A stretch of 64,000 nt of DNA. Origin: Nodularia sp. NIES-3585 (GTDB lineage Bacteria > Cyanobacteriota > Cyanobacteriia > Cyanobacteriales > Nostocaceae). The position numbers and the translations under genes were made by a program. Under the pieces are notes generated by a model that worked only from the letters and a program-made list of their open reading frames with translations, was not told the origin of the DNA and made no database searches. The DNA is taken from the NCBI RefSeq assembly GCF_002218065.1, contig NZ_BDUB01000001.1, positions 3,009,270-3,073,269 on the forward strand, given 5' to 3'. Shown here piece after piece: positions 55,771-64,000 of this stretch. Each line of letters opens with the position of its first letter. The first letter of the stretch is position 1.

Positions 55771-56800
55771 AAACTAGATGACTCAAATTATACAGGTATT
55801 TTATATTGCTATATTGCGACTATAGCTTATTTTTAGTCCATGGCAGTTGCCCTTAAGTATTACATAGTACCTTATCTTATGGAAAGAATAGCACTTAGTC
55901 AATTTATTTTTATACGCCCTATAGTTCTATGCTTTTTACCAGAACTAGGGTGTAGGGTGTGGGAGTTCAAGAAAAAGTTGAGCAATAAAATTAACAGTTT
56001 ATTGATGGAGAAAAGCCAAGTTTATTCCCTATTAAGTCCGCTGAATTTATTGATGGATATACCATAAAACCCTTACTACACAACAGATGCAATAAAACAA
56101 ACAGGTTTTTTATTGAGCAGGTTGTCTGTATAAAACCTATAAAAATATGTTTTTACTCAAAAGTAATATTATTTAAAATCAATGAGCATATGAAACATAA
56201 AGTAAATTAGTAATTATTATTACTAATTTATTTAACTATTATCAAAACAGCGTCTTCAAAAAATAGGAGACAGTGATTTTATGCTGTTTATCCATCAAAA
56301 ACATCGAAAATTAGCCAAATATTCTAGTGACTTTAATTTCGTAAAATATTTTCTGGACAATTGCTGAAACCACTAAAAATGTAGGATAATACCTTACCCA
56401 GTAAGCATCCTGGGGAAAGCAGGTTTCTTGTTGATTAGAAAAAAAACGTAATATTACAAATTCTTATTATGGCAATATTACCGTACTTTTTTGCTGAACC
56501 TACAATATATTTTACCTTTCTAGTTGGTGTTGTCATCTCTAAGTAAGTGTGTCTACAAAGGGTTCTATTAAGCGCATCTTAACAGAAAAACTGCCTTCGG
56601 GTATTTTTACTGGTAAAGATAATTGAACTTTACGTAGCCAGTTAAAAAAAATACGTCAAAAAGATACGTAATTTTTCCGTATCTTTAAGTGTCGAAATAT
56701 AGGATACATATATATTGGAGGAAAAATGTAGTAAATACAACTTGTTATTGTAAGGCTATGTACTTTTCCACAGGTGTTTTTAGTTTGGAAAAAAACCTAA
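55771..56800. other. Long divergent regulatory region of the polysaccharide locus
   Basis: 1030 bp between wzc (minus) and the phosphoglycosyltransferase (plus). It is AT-rich and no ORF here is convincing. A perfect 9-bp inverted repeat (56660-56686) lies about 115 bp before the plus-strand gene. The length suggests that both promoters are heavily controlled. Confidence 0.5.
56660..56686. promoter_or_regulatory. Inverted repeat AAAGATACG / CGTATCTTT
   Basis: A perfect 9-bp inverted repeat with a 9-nt loop, with another ACGT element just before (AATACGTC). There is no T-run after it, so it is more likely an operator or leader hairpin than a terminator. Confidence 0.45.
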
Positions 56801-58213
56801 GTGACTATTAATATTACTGTTGGCAAAAATAAATTATCCGAAAATAATAATATCCTCTTTGGAAATGTTATTTCTATCCTGTTGTTATTGGCGGATATCT
56901 TGGGATTAATCTTGAGTCTATCTATCGCCTTATGGTTGCGATGGGGTCAAAATCTGAATGGTTTTGACCCTTTGATTTATCTATTTGCTTTGTTAGTTAT
57001 TGCAGGACTGTATTTAGCAGATACTTACCATCCACAGACCCAAATTTCAGGTCTACGCGCTCCATACCGAATTTTGATTAGTAATGTTGTTGTAGGCTGC
57101 GTTGTGGCATCTCTGATTTACTTTACTGGTTCTTGGAGAACAGAGACATTTCTGCAACGGGGAACTTTGCTTCCCAGCTTGGGGCTATTTACACTCTGGG
57201 CTATGGCATTAAGAATATGCGCGGCAAAGTGGACAAGAACGCAAGCTGAAAATAGTCGTTGGCTAATTTTGGGTGCAGATAAAAAAGCTATTCTCTTTGT
57301 GGAATATTTTCTAGAACGCAGTACATTAGGTCGCTTGGTTGTTCTAACCACCCCAGCACATAACATCAATCAGTTAGCAACAAGTAATCGAGTTTCTACG
57401 GGGAGTCTCGATGACTTACCCCAATGGAGTCAACAATCTTGGTCAGGGGTAATAGTAACAACAAAATTATCTGATGTACAGATACAGCAGTTGATCCAGT
57501 TACGGTTATCTGGTGTCTCTATCTACAAAATACCCGATATTTGTGAAAGCCTGTGGTACAAACTTCCTTCGTCTCTGCTTCAGCGTAATTGGCTGGCTTT
57601 TGGCAATGGTTTTAATTTAGCTGCTGATAGCATTAGTCAGAGGATGAAGCGCTTAACAGATATTATTCTGGCATGGTTATTACTGCTGCTTTTATCTCCA
57701 TTGATGTTGCTCGTATTAGTAGCTATTAAGTTGAATAGTCCAGGTCCTGTGTTTTATACACAAATGCGAACTGGTTGGGAAGGTAAGCCGTTTAGAGTTT
57801 ACAAGTTCCGTTCTATGTATCAAGATGCCGAAAAACGGGGGGCGCAGTGGGCTGGCGAACAGGACCCTCGAATTACGATGGTAGGACGTTGGTTACGCAT
57901 CACAAGAATTGATGAACTACCACAGATATTAAACGTTCTCCGCGGAGAAATGAGCTTCATTGGCCCTCGTCCAGAACGACCAGAATTTGATGTGCAGTTG
58001 CGAGAAGAAATTCCCTACTATGACTTACGTTATGTTGTCAAACCTGGAATTACAGGCTGGGCGCAGGTGATGTATCCCTACGGCTCATCAGTAAAAGATG
58101 CTTATGAAAAGTTATCTTATGATCTCTATTACATCAAAAATTACTCCCTGGCTTTGGATTTGGCAATCTTTTTCAAAACCATTAGAGTAGTACTATTAGG
58201 TAAAGGTAGGTAA
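56801..58213 (+). CDS. Undecaprenyl-phosphate phosphoglycosyltransferase (polyprenyl glycosylphosphotransferase)
   Basis: 470 residues from GTG 56801. Four or so N-terminal membrane helices (from about residue 20 to 130), a CoA-binding-like cytoplasmic domain, a fifth hydrophobic segment near 290-310 ([20 protein letters not shown]), then the catalytic bacterial sugar transferase domain with [31 protein letters not shown] and the [20 protein letters not shown] signature. It puts the first sugar-phosphate on undecaprenyl phosphate, priming the repeat unit. Divergent from wzc, followed by galE. Confidence 0.93.
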   Translation: MTINITVGKNKLSENNNILFGNVISILLLLADILGLILSLSIALWLRWGQNLNGFDPLIYLFALLVIAGLYLADTYHPQTQISGLRAPYRILISNVVVGCVVASLIYFTGSWRTETFLQRGTLLPSLGLFTLWAMALRICAAKWTRTQAENSRWLILGADKKAILFVEYFLERSTLGRLVVLTTPAHNINQLATSNRVSTGSLDDLPQWSQQSWSGVIVTTKLSDVQIQQLIQLRLSGVSIYKIPDICESLWYKLPSSLLQRNWLAFGNGFNLAADSISQRMKRLTDIILAWLLLLLLSPLMLLVLVAIKLNSPGPVFYTQMRTGWEGKPFRVYKFRSMYQDAEKRGAQWAGEQDPRITMVGRWLRITRIDELPQILNVLRGEMSFIGPRPERPEFDVQLREEIPYYDLRYVVKPGITGWAQVMYPYGSSVKDAYEKLSYDLYYIKNYSLALDLAIFFKTIRVVLLGKGR

Positions 58214-58287
58214 ACTACCGACTACTAATTGCTGTAGCAATATGGTCATGGCTTTTAGCCCATACTTTACATCACTACAATTTTCAG

Positions 58288-59280
58288 ATGAATCAAAAAG
58301 TTTTAGTCACTGGTGGCGCTGGATACATTGGCTCTCATGTAGTTCGTCAGTTGGGCGAAGCAGGCTACGATGTTGTGGTGTATGACAATTGTTCTACAGG
58401 TTCACCCAAAGCCATACTAAATGGTGAGTTAATTGTTGGTGATTTGAAAGATGTTGAATGTCTGTGTGAGGTATTTTCTCAGCACCAGTTTACGGCAGTG
58501 TTACACTTTGCCGCTAGCCTGAGTGTACCGGAATCTGTGGCTCATCCCCTAGAGTATTACGCTAACAATACTTGCAACACGCTGAATTTACTTCGCTGTT
58601 GCCACAATGTGGGTGTGAAACAAATTATCTTTTCTAGTACAGCAGCTGTCTATGGACAACCAGAAAAGATTCCTGTGACTGAATCTTCACCAACTGAACC
58701 TATTAACCCCTATGGGCGGTCAAAACTTGCTTGTGAATGGCTGATTCGTGATTATGCCAAGGCTTCTGATTTACGTTACGTAATTTTACGTTACTTTAAT
58801 GTTGCCGGAGCCGAACCTGGTGGGCGATTGGGACAGATGTTAAAGGACGCATCTCATTTAATTCGTGTTACCTGTGACACTGCGCTTCGACGTAGAACAG
58901 AAGTAAAAATTTTTGGGACAGATTTTCCGACACCAGATGGAACGGCAATTAGAGACTATATTCATGTTGAAGATTTAGCAGCAGCACATTTAGATGCTTT
59001 GACTTATTTAGAGCAAGGTAAGGAAAGCCAAGTTCTCAACTGTGGTTATGGAAAAGGATACAGTGTTCGTGAAGTGATTGAACGGGTTAAGGTAATTTCT
59101 GGGGTAGATTTTCGGGTGATTGAAACAGAACGTCGTGCTGGCGATCCGGCTTGTGTGATTGCTGGTGCTGATAAAATTGGCGAGTTACTGGGTTGGAATC
59201 CAAAATATAATGATTTAGATCAAATTGTATCCACTACCCTAGCCTGGGAAATGGCTCAGAAAGATTTAATGTTAAATTAA
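58288..59280 (+). CDS. galE: UDP-glucose 4-epimerase
   Basis: 330 residues. NAD-binding GGAGYIGSH (9-17), FSSTAAVYG (115-123) and Y142-x3-K146 in NPYGRSKLACE; also FGTDFPTPDGTAIRDYIHVE, which is a GalE signature, and RRAGDPA near the C-terminus. It interconverts UDP-glucose and UDP-galactose and probably supplies the exopolysaccharide locus. 74 bp after the phosphoglycosyltransferase gene, same strand, likely same transcript. A dispersed repeat follows. Confidence 0.95.
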   Translation: MNQKVLVTGGAGYIGSHVVRQLGEAGYDVVVYDNCSTGSPKAILNGELIVGDLKDVECLCEVFSQHQFTAVLHFAASLSVPESVAHPLEYYANNTCNTLNLLRCCHNVGVKQIIFSSTAAVYGQPEKIPVTESSPTEPINPYGRSKLACEWLIRDYAKASDLRYVILRYFNVAGAEPGGRLGQMLKDASHLIRVTCDTALRRRTEVKIFGTDFPTPDGTAIRDYIHVEDLAAAHLDALTYLEQGKESQVLNCGYGKGYSVREVIERVKVISGVDFRVIETERRAGDPACVIAGADKIGELLGWNPKYNDLDQIVSTTLAWEMAQKDLMLN

Positions 59281-59291
59281 TGTATTGTAAT

Positions 59292-59357
59292 TTAGCTCGT
59301 AGTAAGGGCTTAAGCCCTGAATTCAGGACTAAAGTCCTGACTATAAACCTTTAATTT
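59292..59357. repeat. Dispersed palindromic repeat, copy 2 (longer)
   Basis: The reverse complement reads AATTAAAGGTTTATAGTCAG, then GACTTTAGTCCTGA, an extra GGGCTTAAGCCC palindrome, and CTACGAGCTAAATT. Ends and core match the copy at 20255-20300; the extra palindrome of about 20 bp makes it longer. Confidence 0.85.
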
Positions 59358-59528
59358 TTTATTCCTAATTATACCATTTTTATCTAAAGATACTATTATT
59401 TTGAGCGGCTCTGATCAGTCAAAGTTCAAATTTATATAGATTTGACAAACATCCTCTTAAACTCAATGCAGGTTCATACGCAAGCTATACCTGTAATGAT
59501 TTTTCTGGCATACTTTTTTGGCGATCGC

Positions 59529-61625
59529 TTATTTCTTTTGTAAAATTAGATGATTACGTTCAGTTAATTTGGCTTGCCAATTCGGTTCAACTATAATTGT
59601 GCTAATTTTTTCTACGATGATTGCACTCCCATTAATAATATCTTCTGGTTGTAAATCTTCTCGTCGATAAACGGGTGCTTCATGCCATTGGTTATCTGTA
59701 AACATTCTGACTGTTTCCACAGGCTTTGGTGCTTCATCTATGGGACGAATACGAGTAATTAAGGGTTCTTCGGGTGTATCCATTTTCTGAATTATTTCTA
59801 TTGAGGCAGATTCGATAATTAAGGTTTTCTCTATTTGAATGAAACCGTAGCGAGATTGATGTTCAATCTCAAATTCTTGTCGCATGACTGCTATATCTGA
59901 GGCAAAATTGATATTTAAGGTTGAGTTCGTACCTTCATATTTTAAATTTACTTTTTGGACTATTGTTTCTTGACTATTTAGGCTTTTTGAGGTTAATTCA
60001 TTTCTCGCTTGAGTTTCTAATGTTGCCATTAGTTGCTGTAATTGCGGGATTAATTCTGGGGTTAAAGGCTGTTCTACTCCGGCTTCTCTAATTGACCTAA
60101 TATCAGCTAAACCCATGCCATAGGCAGATAAAACCCCAGCGTAAGGATGCAAAAATATGGTTTTCATGCCCAATGTATCGGCAATTAAACAAGCAACTTG
60201 TGCGCCAGCACCGCCAAAACAACAAAGGGTATATTGACTAACATCATAACCTCGTTGTAGGCTAATTTTTTTAATGGCATTTGCCATATTTTCGACTGCG
60301 ATCGCGATGAATCCAGCTGCTACTTGTTCGGGTGTACGCTGATTCCCGGTAACGGCTGCAATCTCTTGGGATAATTGGGTAAATTTATCAATGACAGTAT
60401 TTTTATCTAAAGACAAATTACCATCTAAGCCAAAAACAGAGGGGAAATATTGCGGGTGAATTTTGCCTAACATGACATTGGCATCTGTAACCGCTAATTT
60501 ACCACCTCTGCGGTAACAAGCAGGCCCAGGATTTGATCCAGCCGATTCTGGCCCGACACGATAACTTGAACCATCAAAAAACAGAATTGATCCGCCACCA
60601 GCTGCAATGGTATTAATTGCTAATACGGGAACTCGCATTCGCGCCCCAGCAATTTCGGTATCTAATTGACGTTCATATTCTCCTTTAAAGTGGGCAACAT
60701 CTGTACTGGTTCCGCCCATATCAAAGGTAATTACTAACTGAAAGTCTGCTCTTTTACTAGTTTGGACTGCGCCGACTATACCCCCAGCCGGTCCACTTAA
60801 AATACTATCTTTACCTTGAAATTGTTGGGCTGCTACTAATCCGCCGTCGGATTTCATAAACATTAACTTGACTTGGGGTAACTGACTGGCTACTTGGTTA
60901 ACGTAGCGACGCAAAATCGGTGTTAAATAAGCATCGACAACTGTTGTATCGCCTCGGCTGACTATTTTCATTAGGGGGCTAACTTGATGAGATATAGATA
61001 TTTGTGTAAAGCCGATTTCTTGGGCAATTTTGGCTACTTGTTGTTCGTGTTGGGGATAGCGATCGCTATGCATGAAAACTATGGCACAACTGCGAATACC
61101 TGTGTGGTAAACTGTCTCTAAATCGTTTTTAACTTGTTGAATATTAACGGGGGTTAATTCCTCACCGTGGGCATTATAGCGTTCATCTACCTCAATGACC
61201 TGTTCGTACAGCATCGTTGGTAAAACGATATGACGGGCAAAGATATCAGGACGATTTTGGTAGCCAATGCGGAGGGCATCTTTAAAGCCTTTAGTAATTA
61301 GGAGAACGACGCGATCGCCTTTTCTTTCTAAGAGGGCATTGGTGGCTACTGTTGTCCCCATTTTGACTACTTCTATGGCTGCTGTGGCAATAGGTTCGTT
61401 ACCTGACAGACTCATGATATCCCGAATACCTTGAATAGCTGCGTCTTGATATTGTTCGGGGTTTTCGGAAAGTAGTTTGTAGACTATCACCCATTGTTGA
61501 TTAGGAATAGGCACAATTAAAAAACGCTCAGGATGTCTTGAGAGTTTCTCGATAATTGCCTGATCATCAGTTACAGCAACTATATCTGTGAATGTACCGC
61601 CTCGGTCAGCAAAAAATTTTAACAT
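59529..61625 (-). CDS. hyuA: Hydantoinase A/oxoprolinase family protein
   Basis: 698 residues, ASKHA ATPase fold. The start FADRGGTFTDIVAV is the conserved phosphate-binding loop; GTTVATNALLERKG, LSGPAGGIVGAV and TFDMGGTSTDVAHF follow, as in HyuA and 5-oxoprolinase N-terminal halves. The C-terminal part has CCFGGAGAQVACLIADTLGM. It uses ATP to open hydantoin or lactam rings together with HyuB. The two genes are normally adjacent; here hyuB is at 41279-42859 on the same strand. Complete; ATG at 61625. The substrate is unknown. Confidence 0.93.
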   Translation of the reverse strand: MLKFFADRGGTFTDIVAVTDDQAIIEKLSRHPERFLIVPIPNQQWVIVYKLLSENPEQYQDAAIQGIRDIMSLSGNEPIATAAIEVVKMGTTVATNALLERKGDRVVLLITKGFKDALRIGYQNRPDIFARHIVLPTMLYEQVIEVDERYNAHGEELTPVNIQQVKNDLETVYHTGIRSCAIVFMHSDRYPQHEQQVAKIAQEIGFTQISISHQVSPLMKIVSRGDTTVVDAYLTPILRRYVNQVASQLPQVKLMFMKSDGGLVAAQQFQGKDSILSGPAGGIVGAVQTSKRADFQLVITFDMGGTSTDVAHFKGEYERQLDTEIAGARMRVPVLAINTIAAGGGSILFFDGSSYRVGPESAGSNPGPACYRRGGKLAVTDANVMLGKIHPQYFPSVFGLDGNLSLDKNTVIDKFTQLSQEIAAVTGNQRTPEQVAAGFIAIAVENMANAIKKISLQRGYDVSQYTLCCFGGAGAQVACLIADTLGMKTIFLHPYAGVLSAYGMGLADIRSIREAGVEQPLTPELIPQLQQLMATLETQARNELTSKSLNSQETIVQKVNLKYEGTNSTLNINFASDIAVMRQEFEIEHQSRYGFIQIEKTLIIESASIEIIQKMDTPEEPLITRIRPIDEAPKPVETVRMFTDNQWHEAPVYRREDLQPEDIINGSAIIVEKISTIIVEPNWQAKLTERNHLILQKK

Positions 61626-61817
61626 GACTCATTTCTTTAATGGTCTAGATGTAGAATAATACTATTTGGTATTTTAAATTTTCGACGTAGCTGAAACCAA
61701 GGATGAATTTAGGTGTAGAACCTGGAAAGTCTTTACAGGGGTTTTGAGATCATCAAAAATTGTGTTCATACTGCAAATCAGCAACGCCAAAGTTTCAATA
61801 TATAACTGAGGATATAC

Positions 61818-62057
61818 TTAAACAGCCAGCAAAAAAACTATCAGAATGATGCTGAGGGTAAACGAAAACAACAAGGCATATGCAAATCGCTGACTAAAAT
61901 ATCCCACAGCAGCAATCAAGACAATAGCCAGTATACAAATGCCAATGTACTGTTCCCGTTCCCAGCCTTTAGCAATGAGTGAATCTTGCTGCATCGGGTC
62001 GGAGGAGGGAATTTCTTCTATTGTGCTGGGTAATGGTTTTTCAAGTTGTGAAATCAT
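61818..62057 (-). CDS. Small membrane protein (79 aa), unknown function
   Basis: 79 residues: a polar N-terminus rich in Pro/Ser/Glu, then two hydrophobic segments (IGICILAIVLIAAVGYF and ALLFSFTLSIILIVFLLAV). I do not recognise the family. The start at 62057 is 16 bp from the divergent GNAT start, so the two share a very short intergenic control region. Coding seems likely from the clean two-helix pattern. Confidence 0.6.
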   Translation of the reverse strand: MISQLEKPLPSTIEEIPSSDPMQQDSLIAKGWEREQYIGICILAIVLIAAVGYFSQRFAYALLFSFTLSIILIVFLLAV

Positions 62058-62073
62058 AAAAAATATATTAATT

Positions 62074-62544
62074 ATGAACTTACGAAGATACGAAGTCGGT
62101 GATACCGCACAAATTATGCAGTTGTTTTATGACACTATTCATGAAGTGAATATTCGAGATTATACAAAAGCTCAAGTAGATGCTTGGACATCAGTAAATA
62201 TGGATGTTGAAGTTTGGATGAACAGCTTAAAAAGTAAGTTTACTTATGTAGCAGAAGCGGATGGTAAAATTATTGGTTTTGGGGAATTAGAGGCAAATGG
62301 ACATATTGACCGTTTTTATTGTCATAAAGATTTTCAAGGTCAAGGAGTGGGGACGAAGATTTTAGAACAAATTGAATTAACAGCGAGAGATTTAGATATT
62401 GAAAGGTTATTTGTTGAAGCTAGTATTACAGCTAAACCTTTTTTTGCTAGGAAGAGTTTCATGGTTGTAAAAGAACAAGAAGTAGAACGCAGTGGGCAAA
62501 AGTTCATAAATTTTGTCATGGAAAAGGTTTTATCTAATGGCTGA
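62074..62544 (+). CDS. GNAT family N-acetyltransferase
   Basis: 156 residues from ATG 62074; the longer frame back to 61939 is antisense to the small membrane protein and is not real. N-terminal LRRYEVGDTAQIMQLFYDTI, the acetyl-CoA loop YCHKDFQGQGVGTKIL (motif A with QGQGVG), and FVEASITAKPFFARKSF are typical. It acetylates an amino group of an unknown small molecule or protein. Single gene, divergent from the small membrane protein. Confidence 0.92.
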   Translation: MNLRRYEVGDTAQIMQLFYDTIHEVNIRDYTKAQVDAWTSVNMDVEVWMNSLKSKFTYVAEADGKIIGFGELEANGHIDRFYCHKDFQGQGVGTKILEQIELTARDLDIERLFVEASITAKPFFARKSFMVVKEQEVERSGQKFINFVMEKVLSNG

Positions 62545-63064
62545 ATTGGTGTGCAGTCACAGCTTTTAGAGGATGTTTTCAAAGTTCATGGCTAACGCGA
62601 CGCTACGCTATGGGCGACTAGAAGTCGCCAGGGCTAGTAATAAATTAGACTTGTGCATTCATCCTCTTATATACAGGCGCATTTTTTGAGCATAAATTAA
62701 TATTAATCCATTAAACGTAATTCTAAGTCTTTAATTATCTGAAAATATTTTTTATCAAAAATACATAAATATTGAGCTTGGTTTTATATACCCAGAGAAA
62801 GAAAGGGTAGTTATTCCATTAGAAAGAAGTTATTACATCTCCTACTCTCTAAAGTGAACCCAGGAAGAATGAAATAACTTTTTTGAGCAATCTTGGTTAG
62901 TTAGTAGTTACCACCCATAACAAAATTCAACGTTAAAAGTTCAACAAAATAATCTGGGTTTGGGAATAGAGCATAGTGGTAATTTTTGCTGGGAAATAGC
63001 TGAAGTTAGCCAAAAATTTGCCGAATTCTATAAATTACCTGTATTTTCATTTAGGAAAACCATT
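62545..63064. other. Intergenic region upstream of transketolase
   Basis: 520 bp. Near 62591-62630 there is a dispersed repeat (GCTAACGCGACGCTACGC, then GGGCGACTAGAAGTCGCC). The rest is AT-rich, and no ORF or recognised RNA is seen. Confidence 0.5.
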
Positions 63065-64000
63065 ATGACCACACAGGAACAACTACACCGATGGCATGAA
63101 TTAGCGCAACAGTTCCGTGTTGATAGTATTCGCACGACTACTGTTGCTGGTTCTGGTCATCCTACCTCGTCTATGTCGCCGGCTGATCTGATGGCGGTTT
63201 TACTCTCTAAATATCTCCGCTATGATTTCGACAATCCAGATAATCCTAATAACGATCGCTTGATTTTCTCTAAAGGTCATGCTGCACCCTTACTATATAG
63301 TATGTATAAAGCAGCCGGGGTAATTAGTGATGACGAATTGCGATCGCTACGGCATTTTGGTAGTCGTTTAGAAGGTCATCCCACACCGATTTTACCTTGG
63401 GTTGATGTCGCCACGGGTTCTTTAGGACAAGGTTTACCCATTGGTGTCGGTATAGCTTTAGCAGGTAAATATTTAGACCAATTACCTTATCATACCTGGG
63501 TATTATTGGGTGATAGCGAAACGGCGGAAGGCTCAGTTTGGGAAGCTTTTGATCATGCTGCACACTATACCCTAGATAATTTAATTGCCATTATTGATGT
63601 TAATCGTCTTGGTCAACGGGGTCAAACTGAATTGGGTTGGAATACACAAGCTTATGCTAAACGTGCTACGGCTTTTGGTTGGCAAGCGATTGAAATTGAC
63701 GGTCATGATTTAACCGAGATAGATCAAGCATATAGCGCGGCGGTGACTGTGAACGATCGCCCCACAGTGATTATTGCCCGCACGAAGAAGGGTAAAGGTG
63801 TCGCTTCCCTCGAAGATTTAGGCGGTTGGCATGGTAAAGCGCTGGAATCTGATGATGCAAAACGAGCAATTTCTGAATTAGGTGGTGAAAGACAGATTAT
63901 AATTTCAGTGGATACACCTGACGAACAAGGACAACCAGCAAATATTGGGAATGCTCAACCATTGCAACTTCCCAAATATGACAAAAGCAAAAAGGTTGCA
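63065..64000 (+). CDS. tkt: Transketolase, animal-type, N-terminal part (3' end outside window)
   Basis: The frame opens at ATG 63065 and runs off the window (312 codons). The TPP-binding half has GSGHPTSSMSPADLMAVLL, DRLIFSKGHAAPLLY, VATGSLGQGLPIGVGIALAG and LLGDSETAEGSVWEAFDHAA followed by IIDVNRLGQRG. The layout and many residues are close to animal transketolase, rather than the ~670-residue Calvin-cycle enzyme that opens with a different motif. The GDG motif reads GDS. It transfers two-carbon ketol units in the pentose phosphate or Calvin pathways. Confidence 0.93.
   Translation, partial: MTTQEQLHRWHELAQQFRVDSIRTTTVAGSGHPTSSMSPADLMAVLLSKYLRYDFDNPDNPNNDRLIFSKGHAAPLLYSMYKAAGVISDDELRSLRHFGSRLEGHPTPILPWVDVATGSLGQGLPIGVGIALAGKYLDQLPYHTWVLLGDSETAEGSVWEAFDHAAHYTLDNLIAIIDVNRLGQRGQTELGWNTQAYAKRATAFGWQAIEIDGHDLTEIDQAYSAAVTVNDRPTVIIARTKKGKGVASLEDLGGWHGKALESDDAKRAISELGGERQIIISVDTPDEQGQPANIGNAQPLQLPKYDKSKKVA

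Noticed and set aside
55840-56067. Plus-strand ORF of 75 codons upstream of wzc
   Set aside because: No recognisable features, poor start context; chance ORF in AT-rich DNA.
61939-62073. Upstream extension of the GNAT gene
   Set aside because: Antisense to the small membrane protein gene and not part of the GNAT fold; ATG 62074 begins the family N-terminus.

Overview
ORGANISM. The window looks like the chromosome of a filamentous cyanobacterium of the Nostoc/Anabaena group. Reasons: a magnesium chelatase ChlD gene, an NblS (Hik33-type) histidine kinase, an 8-HDF-type DNA photolyase, very frequent GCGATCGC (HIP1) octamers, heptamer tandem repeats and many small dispersed repeats of the kind common in Nostocales. 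This is inferred from gene content and style; no species can be named. LAYOUT. 1-8.3 kb: end of chlD, a group 3 sigma factor (SigF type), a BI-1-like membrane protein, prfB with its programmed +1 frameshift, a 50-residue DUF3285-type protein, ybeY, an undecaprenol/diacylglycerol kinase, a PabA/TrpG amidotransferase and a Tat-exported metallo-beta-lactamase-fold protein that lacks the usual HxHxDH motif; then 750 bp of repeats. 8.3-16.9 kb: FG-GAP repeat protein, pepP, Uma2 nuclease-fold protein, ftsH, a small exported protein, gltX and tRNA-Asp. 17-20.1 kb: two tandem Ser/Thr kinases sharing an uncharacterised C-terminal domain. 20.7-33 kb: phytase-like esterase, DoxX and type II NADH dehydrogenase pair, nblS, purD, a sugar-nucleotide epimerase and a 1291-residue membrane protein. 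33.1-34.7 kb: a CRISPR leader and array of 15 repeats (14 spacers) with no cas gene in view. 34.8-43.5 kb: photolyase, an acireductone-dioxygenase-like cupin, an L,D-transpeptidase remnant split by a 485-bp IS605-type remnant, KDPG aldolase, a compact stress cassette (erythromycin-esterase-like, HdeD-like, Hsp20), hydantoinase B and a YdcF-type protein. 44-59.3 kb: an exopolysaccharide cluster. 59.5-64 kb: hydantoinase A, a small membrane protein, a GNAT acetyltransferase and the start of an animal-type transketolase. HOW THE GENES WORK TOGETHER. The clearest unit is the exopolysaccharide locus. A long minus-strand run (Wzc-type tyrosine autokinase, Wzx-type flippase, methyltransferases, Wzy-type polymerase, glycosyltransferases, acyltransferase, epimerase) is divergent from a plus-strand phosphoglycosyltransferase and galE. 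Together they cover priming, assembly, flipping, polymerisation and chain-length control; no Wza-type outer-membrane exporter is present here. The genes for hydantoinase A and B lie in the same orientation on either side of this locus, which suggests that an ancestral hyuA-hyuB pair was separated by it. MAIN POINTS OF INTEREST. (1) An L,D-transpeptidase pseudogene interrupted by a deleted IS605-type element whose tnpB carries a small in-frame insert at the RuvC-II acidic motif. (2) A cas-less CRISPR array with a readable promoter and a repeated leader motif. (3) Twin kinases with a shared unknown domain. (4) Coding sequences invaded by, or containing, simple repeats (GGGGAGT heptamers in hyuB, telomere-like hexamers in the FG-GAP gene). 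(5) A short glycosyltransferase remnant inside the polysaccharide operon. (6) Several MITE-like and hairpin repeats, two families of which occur twice in the window.
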